This document shows positions 29,946 to 38,879 of a DNA stretch of 64,000 nucleotides, piece by piece (the first letter of the stretch is position 1; every line of letters begins with the position of its first letter). This DNA comes from Agrobacterium larrymoorei (GTDB lineage: Bacteria > Pseudomonadota > Alphaproteobacteria > Rhizobiales > Rhizobiaceae), in NCBI RefSeq assembly GCF_005145045.1, contig NZ_CP039692.1, positions 62,001-126,000 on the forward strand. Direction: 5' to 3'. The position numbers and the translations under genes were made by a program. Below the pieces are notes generated by a model. The model was given only the letters and a program-made list of their open reading frames with translations, had not been told where the DNA came from and ran no database searches.

Positions 29946-30831
29946 TCGGCTAACGATGCAAGACCCGCGCCAACAATACCCAAAGCCGCCATTCCCTGAA
30001 CAGCCGCAGCCGATGCCTGGTCTTGCCGCTGACATGGATCCGAAGCCTGACCATGGTGAGACGAGCTACAGGGGTGCCGGCAAGTTGACCGGTCGCAAGG
30101 CGCTCATAACAGGTGGCGATAGCGGGATCGGCCGTGCGGCAGCTATCGCCTATGCGCGCGAAGGTGCAGACGTCGCGATCTCCTACCTGGACAGCGAGGA
30201 AAGCGACGCTAAAGAAGTTATTGCTCTAATCGAAGCGGAAGGCCGCAAAGCTGTCGCTCTTCCCGGCGACATCACTGAAGAGACATGGAGCCGCGAACTC
30301 GTTCGTAAGGCTGTCGATGCTCTCGGCGGTCTTGATATCCTGGTCATCAACGCTGGCCGCCAACAGCATCGCAAGGACATCTCGAAGGTTACTTCCGACG
30401 ACTTCGATAAGACACTAAAAACCAACCTTTACGCGATGCACTGGATTTCTCAGGAGGCCGTCGAACACCTTCCCGCAGGCGCCGCAATCATCACGACTGC
30501 ATCCATTCAGGCGTATGATCCATCGGCGATCTTGCTCGACTACGCAACGACGAAAGCCGGCATCGTCGCTTACACAAAAGCTCTGGCAGCACAACTGATC
30601 GAAAAAGGCATTCGTGCCAACGTCGTTGCGCCCGGTCCTTTCTGGACCGCGTTGCAGTCGTCTGGCGGCCAGCCGCAAGAGAAGGTCACCAAGTTCGGTG
30701 AGCAGACCCTGTTCGGCCGTCCAGGCCAGCCGGTCGAGATTGCCCCGCTTTATGTTCTCTTGGCCAGTCAGGAGGGCAGCTATCTGACAGGCGAAGTGTT
30801 CGGTGCAACCGGCGGCGACGGTATCGCATAA
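29938..30831 (+). CDS. SDR-family oxidoreductase (YghA/GsiB-like)
   Basis: 297-aa classical short-chain dehydrogenase with the extended Pro-rich N-terminus seen in the YghA/general-stress group (QQYPKPPFPEQPQPMPG). The cofactor motif is TGGDSGIGRAAA (about 58-69), NAG at about 138, and the catalytic Ser and YATTKAG at about 195-205. The ATG at 29938 has AAGGAG 6-7 nt upstream and overlaps the GH15 stop, so the two genes form an operon. The substrate is unknown; sugar or aldehyde reduction would suit the context. A perfect hairpin follows the stop. Confidence 0.92.
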   Translation: MTDRLTMQDPRQQYPKPPFPEQPQPMPGLAADMDPKPDHGETSYRGAGKLTGRKALITGGDSGIGRAAAIAYAREGADVAISYLDSEESDAKEVIALIEAEGRKAVALPGDITEETWSRELVRKAVDALGGLDILVINAGRQQHRKDISKVTSDDFDKTLKTNLYAMHWISQEAVEHLPAGAAIITTASIQAYDPSAILLDYATTKAGIVAYTKALAAQLIEKGIRANVVAPGPFWTALQSSGGQPQEKVTKFGEQTLFGRPGQPVEIAPLYVLLASQEGSYLTGEVFGATGGDGIA

Positions 30832-30838
30832 GACTCTA

Positions 30839-30860
30839 AGGGCGGCCAAAAGGCCGCCCT
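30839..30860. terminator. Bidirectional hairpin terminator
   Basis: A 9-bp perfect stem AGGGCGGCC / GGCCGCCCT with an AAAA loop lies exactly in the 35-nt gap between the convergent SDR and SMP-30 genes. There is no long T run, but position and strength fit a shared terminator. Confidence 0.75.
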
Positions 30861-30866
30861 CTCACA

Positions 30867-31727
30867 TCAAGATATCGCCGAAAGCTCCTCATTAAACATA
30901 GCGCCTGCTAACGGATATTTCTTGCGCTCATCTTCGTCCATCCCGTTATATGCGGTGGTGATGTAGAGCATGTTAGGCTCGCCCGGCGCAAATGTGCAGC
31001 TCGTAGGGTTCGGAACGGGTACAGCGACCTGAGCTATTTTTCGTCCGTCCGGTTCGAACACGTCGATGCGGGCTCCCCCGTAGATTGCGGCATAAATCCG
31101 CCCATTGTCGTCAACGCAGAGGCCGTCAGGGTTGCCACAATCAACCGTGACAAACTCGCGCTTGCCAGAAAGTTTTCCCGATTGAGTATCATAGTCATAT
31201 TGCCATATCGTCGAGCGCGCGGTGTCGGCATGGTACATGATTGTCCCGTCAGGGCTCCAGGACTTACCGTTTGCGTTCTCATAGCCGCTTTCGACCAGCT
31301 TCAGGTCGTTCTCGTCGAGTACAAATAGCCCGGCAGTCTCTGAAGGGGCGTCGGACGTATCGATCGTGCCAACCCACAGACGTCCCTCTGGCGAAACCTT
31401 GCCATCGTTGAGGCGATGATCGCGGGGTAAGTCGAGCGTGGCGATCGCTGTCTCCTCGCCAAGCTGAGGGTCGAAAACGTAAACACCGTCTTCAAGGCAC
31501 AACAACAACTGCCCGTCTTTCGGAACAGCGAACGTAACCTTTTTTGTGAGCGTCCAGCTCGAATGCGCTTTGGAAACGACGTCGAGAACGTGGATCGTTT
31601 TGCCCTCGATATCGACCCAGAACAGCCGGTGGGTCGCGTGATCATAATGCGCGCCTTCACCGAGCTGGTTCAGCGGAAGGTCAAGGCCCATCGGTTCCGC
31701 TAATATGCGAATAATTTGCACGGTCAT
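30867..31727 (-). CDS. SMP-30/gluconolactonase/LRE-family protein
   Basis: 286-aa six-bladed beta-propeller lactonase. Visible marks are LGEGAHYDHATHRLFWVDIEG (metal-binding Glu, about 23-43), RLNDGKVSPEGRLWVGTID (about 104-122, Asn/Asp ligand region), GKSWSPDGTIMYHADTA and NPDGLCVDDNGRIYAA (Asp). It probably hydrolyses a sugar lactone in the cytoplasm, consistent with the neighbouring glucan and dehydrogenase genes. Divergent from the alpha-amylase gene across about 260 nt. Confidence 0.92.
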   Translation of the reverse strand: MTVQIIRILAEPMGLDLPLNQLGEGAHYDHATHRLFWVDIEGKTIHVLDVVSKAHSSWTLTKKVTFAVPKDGQLLLCLEDGVYVFDPQLGEETAIATLDLPRDHRLNDGKVSPEGRLWVGTIDTSDAPSETAGLFVLDENDLKLVESGYENANGKSWSPDGTIMYHADTARSTIWQYDYDTQSGKLSGKREFVTVDCGNPDGLCVDDNGRIYAAIYGGARIDVFEPDGRKIAQVAVPVPNPTSCTFAPGEPNMLYITTAYNGMDEDERKKYPLAGAMFNEELSAIS

Positions 31728-31989
31728 GGTGGCGTTCCCTCATCCACGGTAGCGATTGGCCGAAGCGATGCGTCGAGCGTTTCTAACAGGTTCCAAGGTG
31801 AGCTTGGTTCCGCTGACGTCCCGCCACTGAGACAGGCGAACCCCAATCTCCAACTTCGCTATCACTGCCCTCAAACGCACGAGACCGGAGAAAGAGCGAG
31901 CGAAGGAAAATAAAAATATCTGGCGGTTGGTTGCTCGAAACCAATTGCGCTTCATTCCGTTAATCGCCGCCACATCAACGAGGTTCGCC

Positions 31990-33474
31990 ATGACGCAACG
32001 CACGCTCCTGCAATTTTTCCACTGGTACACGCAAGATGGAGGTGGTTTGTGGAAGGAGATAGCGGAAAAGGCTGAGAGCCTGGCGGCCATTGGCATCACG
32101 GATGTATGGCTTCCCCCAGCTTACAAAGGTTCCTCTGGTGGATTCTCCGTTGGTTACGACACCTACGACTTGTTCGACCTCGGCGAGTTCGATCAGAAGG
32201 GTACGGTAGCGACCAAGTATGGCGACAAGACCGCACTTGAACATGCCTGTCGGGTACTGAACGAGAACAGTATCGGTGTGATACACGACGTCGTGTTCAA
32301 TCATAAGATGGGCGCAGACGAGAAGGAAACCGTCCACGTACGTCGTGTGAACCCGGACGACCGCAATCGGATGGAGGACAATGCGTTCGAGGCGCTGGCC
32401 TACACCCGCTTTACCTTCCCCGGGCGTGGCGGAGCTCATTCACAGTTCGTCTGGGACCAAAAATGCTTCAGCGGTGTCGATGTCATCGAAAATCCCACGG
32501 AGACCGGCGTATTCCGACTGGTCAACGAGTATGGCGATGGCGAATGGAATGACGAGGTCGATAACGAGCTCGGCAATTTCGACTATCTGATGGGTGCCGA
32601 TGTCGAGTTTCGCAACAACGCTGTCTACGAAGAACTGAAATACTGGGGTCGCTGGCTGTCAGATCAGGTACGTGTCGATGGTTTTCGCCTCGACGCAGCA
32701 AAGCACATCCCGGCCTGGTTCTTCCGCGACTGGGTTGGCCACATGCGCCAGACCGTCAGGGAAGACTTGTTCGTGGTTGCCGAATACTGGCATCCGGACA
32801 TGGGAACGCTGAAGAGCTACCTGGACCTCGTCGATCACCAACTGACCGTGTTCGACGTGGCGCTGCACCACCGTTTCCACGAGGCGTCAAAGGCTGGTGG
32901 CGATTTCGATATGCGGACGATCTTCGACGGATCGCTCGTCTCCGTGCACCCCGATCATGCTGTCACGATTGTTGACAACCACGATACGCAGCCGCTTCAA
33001 TCACTCGAAGCCGCCGTCGAGCCCTGGTTCAAGCCGTTGGCATATGCGCTTATCCTGCTGAGCAATCAAGGCATCCCTTGCGTTTTCTACCCTGACCTTT
33101 ATGGCGCAAGCTATACGGACGACAAGGACGGCGAGCATCGCGCGGTCGAGATGCCAGCGATCGGATGCCTGCCGGCAATCATCAACGCCCGCAGACGTTT
33201 CGCACACGGCCCACAGACGGACCTGTTTGATGATCCTCATTGCATCGGCTTCATTCGTCACGGCGCAGACGGATTGCCTGGCTGCGTCGTCGTGATGTCC
33301 AACGGCGAGGCCGGGGAGAAGCTCGCAGATCTTGGAACGGATCACGCTGGCGTAACTTACGTCGATTTGCTTGGCCATTACCATGCTCAGATCGTGGTCG
33401 GCGACAATGGCAAAGCGACGTTTCCGACAAACGGCGGCAGTGTCAGTGTTTGGGTCCAAGATGGCACGCTTTAA
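31990..33474 (+). CDS. Cytoplasmic alpha-amylase (GH13)
   Basis: 494-aa alpha-amylase without signal peptide, like E. coli AmyA/GH13_5. It hydrolyses alpha-1,4 glucan internally. The conserved regions are [11 protein letters not shown] (region I), [12 protein letters not shown] with the nucleophile Asp (about 230), LFVVAEYW with the acid/base Glu (about 261) and [10 protein letters not shown] with the transition-state Asp (about 328). The start is ATG 31990 with GAGG 6 nt upstream; the frame opens earlier at 31927 without support. With GH15 and the lactonase it forms a glucan-degradation neighbourhood. Confidence 0.94.
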   Translation: MTQRTLLQFFHWYTQDGGGLWKEIAEKAESLAAIGITDVWLPPAYKGSSGGFSVGYDTYDLFDLGEFDQKGTVATKYGDKTALEHACRVLNENSIGVIHDVVFNHKMGADEKETVHVRRVNPDDRNRMEDNAFEALAYTRFTFPGRGGAHSQFVWDQKCFSGVDVIENPTETGVFRLVNEYGDGEWNDEVDNELGNFDYLMGADVEFRNNAVYEELKYWGRWLSDQVRVDGFRLDAAKHIPAWFFRDWVGHMRQTVREDLFVVAEYWHPDMGTLKSYLDLVDHQLTVFDVALHHRFHEASKAGGDFDMRTIFDGSLVSVHPDHAVTIVDNHDTQPLQSLEAAVEPWFKPLAYALILLSNQGIPCVFYPDLYGASYTDDKDGEHRAVEMPAIGCLPAIINARRRFAHGPQTDLFDDPHCIGFIRHGADGLPGCVVVMSNGEAGEKLADLGTDHAGVTYVDLLGHYHAQIVVGDNGKATFPTNGGSVSVWVQDGTL

Positions 33475-33638
33475 AGTACTGCTGCCACTTAAGGGGCAGT
33501 ATCTCGGCATAGTTCACTGTAATCGTTGACCCTGCAAGTAATCAGATATCTGGATTGCTCTTCCAAAAATTCGGCCTCTAAAGCGGAAACGCGGACGGCG
33601 GCAAATTGCTGCTAGATGCCTCCGTCCGTATTCCTGTA

Positions 33639-34427
33639 TTACATGGCCGGAAGCACAGCGATATCGCGAACTTCGTTTTCCGTGCCGGTAATAGCACCGA
33701 CCTCCGTTGCGGCACCCGTTTCGAGATTGACGGTGTACAGCATCTTGTTTGCAGCGAGATAGGCGGTGTTCTTGCCGCCTTCCATGCCCTGAATGTCGAA
33801 GGCATAGGTTGCGGGTTTGTCCTTGAACCCAAGCTTGCCGATTGCCTTCAGAGTACCGTCATTCGGCTTGGTCTGCTGGATCAGAGCACCTATGGTCGCG
33901 TCGATGTTGTACATCGCGGTCTTTTCCGGCTTGCCGATGGAGTTGGTATAGGCGGCAGCGACAATGTTCGGCGTTTCGCCCTTATGCATGTCGCCATCCT
34001 CGAAGGCCAGCACGCCGTCTACTGTGACTGCACCGGTATCAGGATGGACGCGGTGGTTGGTGGTGCCAGTCATGAAACGAAGACGGTCCGCCATCGGGTT
34101 GAAGTCGACGACGACCGGAGCCTCCGTCATCGTCAGCATCTTGTCCATTTTCGCGAGATCGGTGGCAGCGCCGCTTTCAAGATTGATGGTGACGATGCGA
34201 TGATCCGGGGTAACGCCGATTACCGTCTTGTTGCCGGGGCGGTAATCGATGCCGACGAGCTTATCGACGCCGGTTACGTCCATGGTCTTTGTCACCGCGG
34301 GCTTTTCGGTATCGAACATGACGAGTGTCTTGTCGCCCGTCAGCCCGAGAACGGGTGCCGAAAAGGCTGTAGATGCCGTGGCGGCAAAGGCAACGGAGGC
34401 GATTAGTGCGAAACGAATGGTCTTCAT
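33639..34427 (-). CDS. Exported DUF4394-domain protein
   Basis: 262-aa protein with a signal peptide (KTIRFALIASVAFAATASTA, cleavage near AFS-APV). It is followed by propeller-like repeats of the DUF4394 type (LVGIDYRPGNKTVIGVTPDH, VDFNPMADRLRFMTGTTNHR, AFEDGDMHKGETPNIVAAAYTN). The biochemical role is unknown. Start at ATG 34427 with GGGAG about 7 nt upstream; the frame opens 7 codons earlier. It is divergent from an ECF sigma/anti-sigma operon. A TGCATCC box faces each side, so it may be a target of that sigma factor. Confidence 0.85.
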   Translation of the reverse strand: MKTIRFALIASVAFAATASTAFSAPVLGLTGDKTLVMFDTEKPAVTKTMDVTGVDKLVGIDYRPGNKTVIGVTPDHRIVTINLESGAATDLAKMDKMLTMTEAPVVVDFNPMADRLRFMTGTTNHRVHPDTGAVTVDGVLAFEDGDMHKGETPNIVAAAYTNSIGKPEKTAMYNIDATIGALIQQTKPNDGTLKAIGKLGFKDKPATYAFDIQGMEGGKNTAYLAANKMLYTVNLETGAATEVGAITGTENEVRDIAVLPAM

Positions 34428-34516
34428 GTCTTTCTCCCGTGCGTTCAATGTTCAAGAAGGCTTCAGGCACTCGGCTCTTGACCCTTCTTGATTGAAGACA
34501 CCGCAGAGGATGCGTT

Positions 34517-34555
34517 TGGATGCAGGCTATAAAAATAATCTTGATACTGCATCCA
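34517..34555. promoter_or_regulatory. Inverted TGCATCC boxes, candidate divergent ECF promoters
   Basis: TGGATGCAG (34517-34525) and CTGCATCCA (34547-34555) form a perfect 9-bp inverted repeat with a 21-bp spacer. This places TGCATCC on each strand pointing away toward the sigma operon and toward the DUF4394 gene. On the plus strand TGCATCC is followed after 17 nt by GTATAG (34572-34577); on the minus strand after 17 nt by TGTCTT. Such spacing suits ECF -35/-10 elements. The assignment is inference. Confidence 0.45.
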
Positions 34556-34631
34556 TTCGCTGGCTGGATGGGTATAGTTCCAGAAGGCTGACGATGTTCA
34601 ACGTCGGCATCAGGGGAGGGTAAGGATATTG

Positions 34632-35177
34632 ATGGGCTCTGGGCCGGATGATCTGGATAAGGCGCTTGCCGCCTGCGCCAAGGGCGACCGATTGGCACTG
34701 CGTCGTATTTTCGATCAGGAAGCCGGACGGCTGGTCGCTGTGGCGCAACGCATCGTCAGGCGTCGCGAGCTTGCCGAAGAGGTGGTGCAGGAAGCCTTTA
34801 TCCGAATATGGACCCACGCTTATCAATACAGTGCCGACCGTGGCTCCGCGCGGGGATGGATTTATGCCATCGTCCGGAACAGAGCGCTCAATCTCCTGCG
34901 GGATGGCAAACGTGAACATTTAGTCGAAGAGGTCGAAACCCTTCAGGAAGCCGAGCAGGCAGACACAATCATGGCGGCGTGGCACCGGCTGGATCGACAA
35001 TCCCGTTTGCACGAATGCCTCGGATCGCTCGATGAAACGAAGCGGCACGGTATCCTGATGGCCTATGTTGGAGGATATTCTCATGGGGAGATCGCCGGAA
35101 GACTGCGCATTCCGCTCGGGACCGCGAAGTCCTGGATCAGGCGCGGGCTTCTGACGCTTCGGGAGTGCATGGCATGA
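34632..35177 (+). CDS. ECF RNA polymerase sigma factor
   Basis: 181-aa extracytoplasmic-function sigma factor. Sigma2 region: LVAVAQRIVRRRELAEEVVQ then EAFIRIWTHAYQY and SARGWIYAIVRNRALNLLRD (about 35-95). Sigma4 region: LDETKRHGILMAYVGGYSHG then EIAGRLRIPLGTAKSWIRRG (about 133-175), the HTH contacting -35. The ATG at 34632 has AAGGA 5 nt upstream (TTG 34629 is the alternative). Its stop overlaps the anti-sigma start (ATGA, 35174-35177). Confidence 0.93.
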   Translation: MGSGPDDLDKALAACAKGDRLALRRIFDQEAGRLVAVAQRIVRRRELAEEVVQEAFIRIWTHAYQYSADRGSARGWIYAIVRNRALNLLRDGKREHLVEEVETLQEAEQADTIMAAWHRLDRQSRLHECLGSLDETKRHGILMAYVGGYSHGEIAGRLRIPLGTAKSWIRRGLLTLRECMA

Positions 35178-35878
35178 CATATGACCGCAAGGACATAGCA
35201 ACCCTCGCCGATGAATATGTGCTGGGTTTGACCGAGAGCGCCACCGCCACGGAAATCGAGGAAGCCATGGAGCGCGATCCCGAACTGAAGGCCGCGATTG
35301 CCGCAAGCCGCGAGCGTTTTCTGCCGCTGGACACCGCTGTTACACCGGCAACCGTCAACGAGGCCTTGTGGCATCGCATTGAATCGGCGCTGCCTGCGCA
35401 ACATGCGAAAAGCGACACGCCTGTCCCCCCGGTCGCGAATGACAATAACAGCAAAGGCTGGAAGATCGCGGCGCTTTCATCGATTGCCGCTGCATTATTG
35501 CTTGCGATCGGTCTTGGCTACAGCCTCACTCGCACGATAGAGCCGCTTGTCGTCGCCGTTTTGATCAATGAGGCCGGAGAGGTTCAAGCTGTTGTCGAGG
35601 ACTTTGGAAATGAGAAAGCGACGATACGTATGCTGGCTGACTTTGCTGTGCCGAACGATAAGGCGATAGAGGTTTGGACACTTCCATCTCGGGAAATGGG
35701 GCCTGTTTCGCTTGGATTGCTGGAGGGCGTTCACTCGGCTCGCCTTTATGGGCCCGCATTGCCAACCCCGCGTGACAATCAGCTATACGAGATCACGCTC
35801 GAACAGGCGGGGGGATCACCAACCGGTCGTCCGACAGGGCCTATACTGGCCAAAGGACTGGCGAGATTTCCGCGCTGA
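35174..35878 (+). CDS. Anti-sigma factor (RskA/anti-sigma-K type)
   Basis: 234-aa inner-membrane anti-sigma factor. The N-terminal cytoplasmic domain (about 1-90, LADEYVLGLTESATATEIEE) resembles zinc-less anti-sigma domains. One transmembrane helix lies at about 97-118 (IAALSSIAAALLLAIGLGYS), then a periplasmic RskA C-terminal domain (KAIEVWTLPSREMGPVSLGL). The start at 35174 overlaps the sigma stop, a typical coupled pair. It should sequester the sigma factor until an envelope or periplasmic signal arrives. The trigger is unknown. Confidence 0.9.
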   Translation: MTYDRKDIATLADEYVLGLTESATATEIEEAMERDPELKAAIAASRERFLPLDTAVTPATVNEALWHRIESALPAQHAKSDTPVPPVANDNNSKGWKIAALSSIAAALLLAIGLGYSLTRTIEPLVVAVLINEAGEVQAVVEDFGNEKATIRMLADFAVPNDKAIEVWTLPSREMGPVSLGLLEGVHSARLYGPALPTPRDNQLYEITLEQAGGSPTGRPTGPILAKGLARFPR

Positions 35879-35911
35879 CATATTTTGAAATGAGGTCTGA
35901 TTATTGAGACA

Positions 35912-35937
35912 GTGGGCGCATGCTGGCATGCGCCCAC
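35912..35937. terminator. Bidirectional hairpin terminator
   Basis: GTGGGCGCATGC and GCATGCGCCCAC form a 12-bp perfect inverted repeat with almost no spacer (an 11-bp stem with a 4-nt loop is likely). It sits in the 67-nt gap between the convergent anti-sigma and hydrolase genes. Confidence 0.75.
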
Positions 35938-35945
35938 CCTTCAAA

Positions 35946-36764
35946 TCAGGCAAGAAACTCAATCAGGTCCTGGTTCAGGCGATCAGGTACGGTCGCAAAA
36001 AGGCCATGAGGTTCGCCGTCATACTCGATGAGCTTTGCTCCCGCGATACCGTTCGCAGCCGCTCGGCCTGTCGGATCGATTGGCACCGTCTTGTCGCCCG
36101 TGCCGTGGATGACAAGCGTTGGAACTGTAAACGCCGCGAAATCTGGCCGGAAGTCCGTCTTGCCGAATGCGTCAACGCAATCGATTGTAGCCTTCGGGCT
36201 TGCCATGACACCAAGAACGAATGACCAATCCAGCACGCCTTGGCTGACCGGGCTGGTCACGAAGCCGACGCCATAGAATGTCTTGGCAAAGCTTTGCAGG
36301 AAGTCGAAGCGATCCTTGCGAATATCCTTCTTCATGCCTTCGAAGACGCTGACATCAACACCATCAGGGTTGCTTTCATCCTTGAGAAGATAACCCGCAA
36401 CCGACGCGACAAGAACTGCTTTCGATACCTTCGAGGCGCCATGGCGTGAGAGATAACGAGCTATCTCGCCGCCGCCCATGGAAAAGCCGACAAGCGAAAC
36501 ACTCTGGAGTTCAAGGCCATCAATGACGGCGGCCAGATCGTCCGCGAAGGTATCATAGTTGTAGCCGCGTGCAGGATGTCCAGACTGGCCAAAACCACGA
36601 CGGTCATAGGTGATGACCCTGAAGCCTGCTTCCAGCAGAGCGACTGTCTGGTATTCGAACATATCGCCGGTCAGCGGCCAGCCGTGGATGAGGATGACCG
36701 GGCGACCCTCTCCCATATCCTTGACATGCAGTTTCGTGCCATCTTTTGCTTCGATGAATGCCAT
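35946..36764 (-). CDS. Alpha/beta hydrolase (non-heme chloroperoxidase/arylesterase type)
   Basis: 272-aa soluble hydrolase. The oxyanion motif is HGWPLTGDMF (about 27-36), then YDRRGFGQSGHP. The nucleophile elbow GFSMGG has Ser at about 94, the acid Asp is in HGTGDKTVP (about 221) and the His in EPHGLF (about 252). The pattern matches cofactor-free chloroperoxidase-like esterases. AAGGAG lies 7 nt before the ATG. The gene stands alone after the sigma operon, convergent with it. The physiological substrate is unknown. Confidence 0.92.
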   Translation of the reverse strand: MAFIEAKDGTKLHVKDMGEGRPVILIHGWPLTGDMFEYQTVALLEAGFRVITYDRRGFGQSGHPARGYNYDTFADDLAAVIDGLELQSVSLVGFSMGGGEIARYLSRHGASKVSKAVLVASVAGYLLKDESNPDGVDVSVFEGMKKDIRKDRFDFLQSFAKTFYGVGFVTSPVSQGVLDWSFVLGVMASPKATIDCVDAFGKTDFRPDFAAFTVPTLVIHGTGDKTVPIDPTGRAAANGIAGAKLIEYDGEPHGLFATVPDRLNQDLIEFLA

Positions 36765-36975
36765 CTGGTGACTCCTTTGATGATGCCACCGGTAAAGCGT
36801 GCAACACAGATAGAGTTCCTTTAAAACTTTGCCTGTATTCCCGTCACGACGCTTGTTGGATTGCGAGCCCTCACAGCAAGACGGAGGCTGCTAAACCCGC
36901 ACAGTTATCGTCAAGACCGCTCTTGCCAGGAAGCACAACTGGACACTGTAAATTGCGGCTCCAATCACGGTCTAA
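36765..36975. other. Intergenic stretch left of repeat copy A
   Basis: About 210 nt upstream of the hydrolase gene, containing its promoter. No gene recognised. It leads directly into the long direct repeat; the whole gene-free span extends to 37274. Confidence 0.5.
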
Positions 36976-37176
36976 GCTCTTGACCAGGAATTAACCGCGG
37001 ACACCTTGTTCTGGAGTTGTCAAAATAGTCTAACTTGCTGAACAGGGCTCGGGCTTTTTCCGTTGCAGGCGCCATCAACGAGTTATGTTTCTTATTACTT
37101 CGCCACCGTTCAACCGCTCAGAGCTTGCAAGCAAACATTGGCGTCGATGCCAAAATGTACGTTTCACACGATTGAT
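36976..37176 (+). repeat. About 200-bp direct repeat, copy A
   Basis: Begins GCTCTTGACCAGGAATTAAC and ends CACACGATTGAT. It matches 47024-47225 in the same orientation with about nine differences (substitutions plus one 1-nt indel), roughly 95% identity by eye. Matching stops abruptly at both ends. No terminal inverted repeats are evident. Neither copy has a convincing intact gene: on the minus strand a short frame (KRTFWHRRQCLLASSERLNG) is shared but is broken in copy A. It could be a non-autonomous element or a duplicated intergenic segment. Confidence 0.85.
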
Positions 37177-37274
37177 TAAGGTAAGAGACGTGCCGGAATG
37201 CGTGAGCTAAGGTAATCAAAAGCTTCGCTATTCCGGCAAACATCTCTAGAAATGAGGTCAATCCACAGGGATCT

Positions 37275-38495
37275 CTACGCCACTTCGCAGATATCCAAAA
37301 TCGTCAGAATATAGACCTTGATCATGTCGAGGAAGTCGACAATATCTACCCGCTCGTCAGGCATGGTGTTGTACCGCCCGCCCGGCCCGCAAACGATGCC
37401 CTCTATGCCGAGTTCGTGATACAGATGTCCCGCATCCGTGCCGTAAAAACGCGTCGGCGTGATTGCGCCGGTCGGCTGCTTTTCACCGCGCACGGTCTCA
37501 TAGGCTGCATTGATCGATTTTACGATAGGCGATTCAGGGGAGACCTCGAATGGTGGCATCAGAGGGCGGCCTTCGATGAGCTCGGGGACGAGTTTTGCTT
37601 TCAGGCCGGGGAACCGTTCTTCCAGCGCACGCAGCTCCCGATCAAGGTCTTCGAGTACGCCTTCCTGGGTCTGGCCGGGCGCATAGCGGCACGAGCCCTT
37701 CAGACGCACGAAATCCGCGACCTGCGGTGGCCGCCATTCTTCAAGATCGCGACCGAGTGCGCCATGCACGACACCAACGTGACCACGGTTGATCGAGCGG
37801 TGAACGTCGCTCTTCGCTCCGCTGAATGTCATGCAGTAGATGCGTGGAATGATATCGCAGGCAGCAGCAATCGCATCGACGGATTCTTCTCGCTTCGAAA
37901 GATGGCGAGTATGACCGGTTAATTCGATGACGTAGCTGAGTGCGGCCGCATGCATCGTCACGGCGACGAGATCGCTAGGCTCACTGTTGATGAAATAGTC
38001 CGCCTTGACGCCGTTTTTAATCGCCGCAAGCGTCCCGATGCCACCCTGCAACTCGCCCACAACGAAGGTCAGGATCACATCGCCTTTCAGCTTGATCCCA
38101 GCCTCCAGCAACGTCTTGACGGCGCAGAAATAGGCACCGTCGCCCGCTTTCATGTTCGACACGCCGATACCGTAAATGTACTTGTCGTCGACCAGACCCG
38201 CGTAAGAGTCGACCGTCCAGCCTTCGGTGACCGGGTTGGTGTCGAGGTGGCCGTTGAAAAGCAAGCTCTTGCCACCCCCCTCGCCTTTCAGGCGACCGAT
38301 GGTGTTGAAGCGGCGCCCCTCATCAAACGGCTGAAGCTCGGCTTCGACACCGATTTTCTTGAGCTCCGCGGCCATCCAGCGGGCAAGATCCTTCTCGCCC
38401 TCTGTTTCCGAGTGGCTTTTGTGTTGAACCATCTGCGAGAGGAAATCGAGGCAAGCGTTTTCGTCGATCCGTTCCACGAGGGATTTCGGGTCCAT
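37275..38495 (-). CDS. M20-family peptidase/deacylase homologue with altered metal site
   Basis: 406-aa protein of the ArgE/DapE/CPG2 family. It retains NGHLDT (His and Asp, about 84-89) and the late His in GTDAGHLYHELGIEG. Two usual metal ligands look replaced: the bridging Asp of the GxxDxK motif is Asn in GIGVSNMKAG, and the Glu-Glu pair is Glu-Leu in VVGELQGGIG. It may belong to a subfamily with different chemistry or be inactive as a hydrolase. ATG 38495 has AAGGAG 7 nt upstream; ATG 38501 is alternative. It lies directly downstream of a truncated peptide-ABC ATPase, so it was probably the last gene of a peptide-uptake operon. Confidence 0.82.
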   Translation of the reverse strand: MDPKSLVERIDENACLDFLSQMVQHKSHSETEGEKDLARWMAAELKKIGVEAELQPFDEGRRFNTIGRLKGEGGGKSLLFNGHLDTNPVTEGWTVDSYAGLVDDKYIYGIGVSNMKAGDGAYFCAVKTLLEAGIKLKGDVILTFVVGELQGGIGTLAAIKNGVKADYFINSEPSDLVAVTMHAAALSYVIELTGHTRHLSKREESVDAIAAACDIIPRIYCMTFSGAKSDVHRSINRGHVGVVHGALGRDLEEWRPPQVADFVRLKGSCRYAPGQTQEGVLEDLDRELRALEERFPGLKAKLVPELIEGRPLMPPFEVSPESPIVKSINAAYETVRGEKQPTGAITPTRFYGTDAGHLYHELGIEGIVCGPGGRYNTMPDERVDIVDFLDMIKVYILTILDICEVA

Positions 38496-38519
38496 TGTCA
38501 TGCTCCTTGCGATATAACC

Positions 38520-38875
38520 AATTGTACTGTGCGGCGGCGCGAGGCACGGCTGCTATCAGGTTGCGGGTATATTCGGCCCGCTCGGCGCTATCGATCTCGT
38601 CTGCCTTCACGACTTCGACCAGATCCCCGCGATACATGACGGCAATACGGTGAGCGATCTGGCGAATGAGGTTGAGATCGTGGGTAATAAACAGGTAAGC
38701 CGTGCCGCTTGCCCTCTGAAGTTCCAGCAACAATTTCACCACCGACGCCTGCACGGATACATCCAGAGCAGAGGTGATCTCGTCACAGATAACGAGTTTC
38801 GGCTTTGAGGCGAAAGCACGGGCGATCGCCACGCGCTGCTTTTCCCCGCCCGAGAGCTGGTGCTTCCTCGTGAAC
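38520..38875 (-). pseudogene. Oligopeptide ABC ATPase, 5'-truncated remnant
   Basis: C-terminal half of a Dpp/Opp-type ATPase: signature HQLSGGEKQRVAIARAF, Walker B KLVICDEITSALD, H-loop LFITHDLNLIR and the family ending YTRNLIAAVPRA. The Walker A half is absent. Upstream of about 38875 the sequence no longer matches. The natural stop also appears lost, since the frame runs on into the M20 gene to 38323. Boundaries are approximate. Confidence 0.75.
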
Positions 38876-38879
38876 GGGT

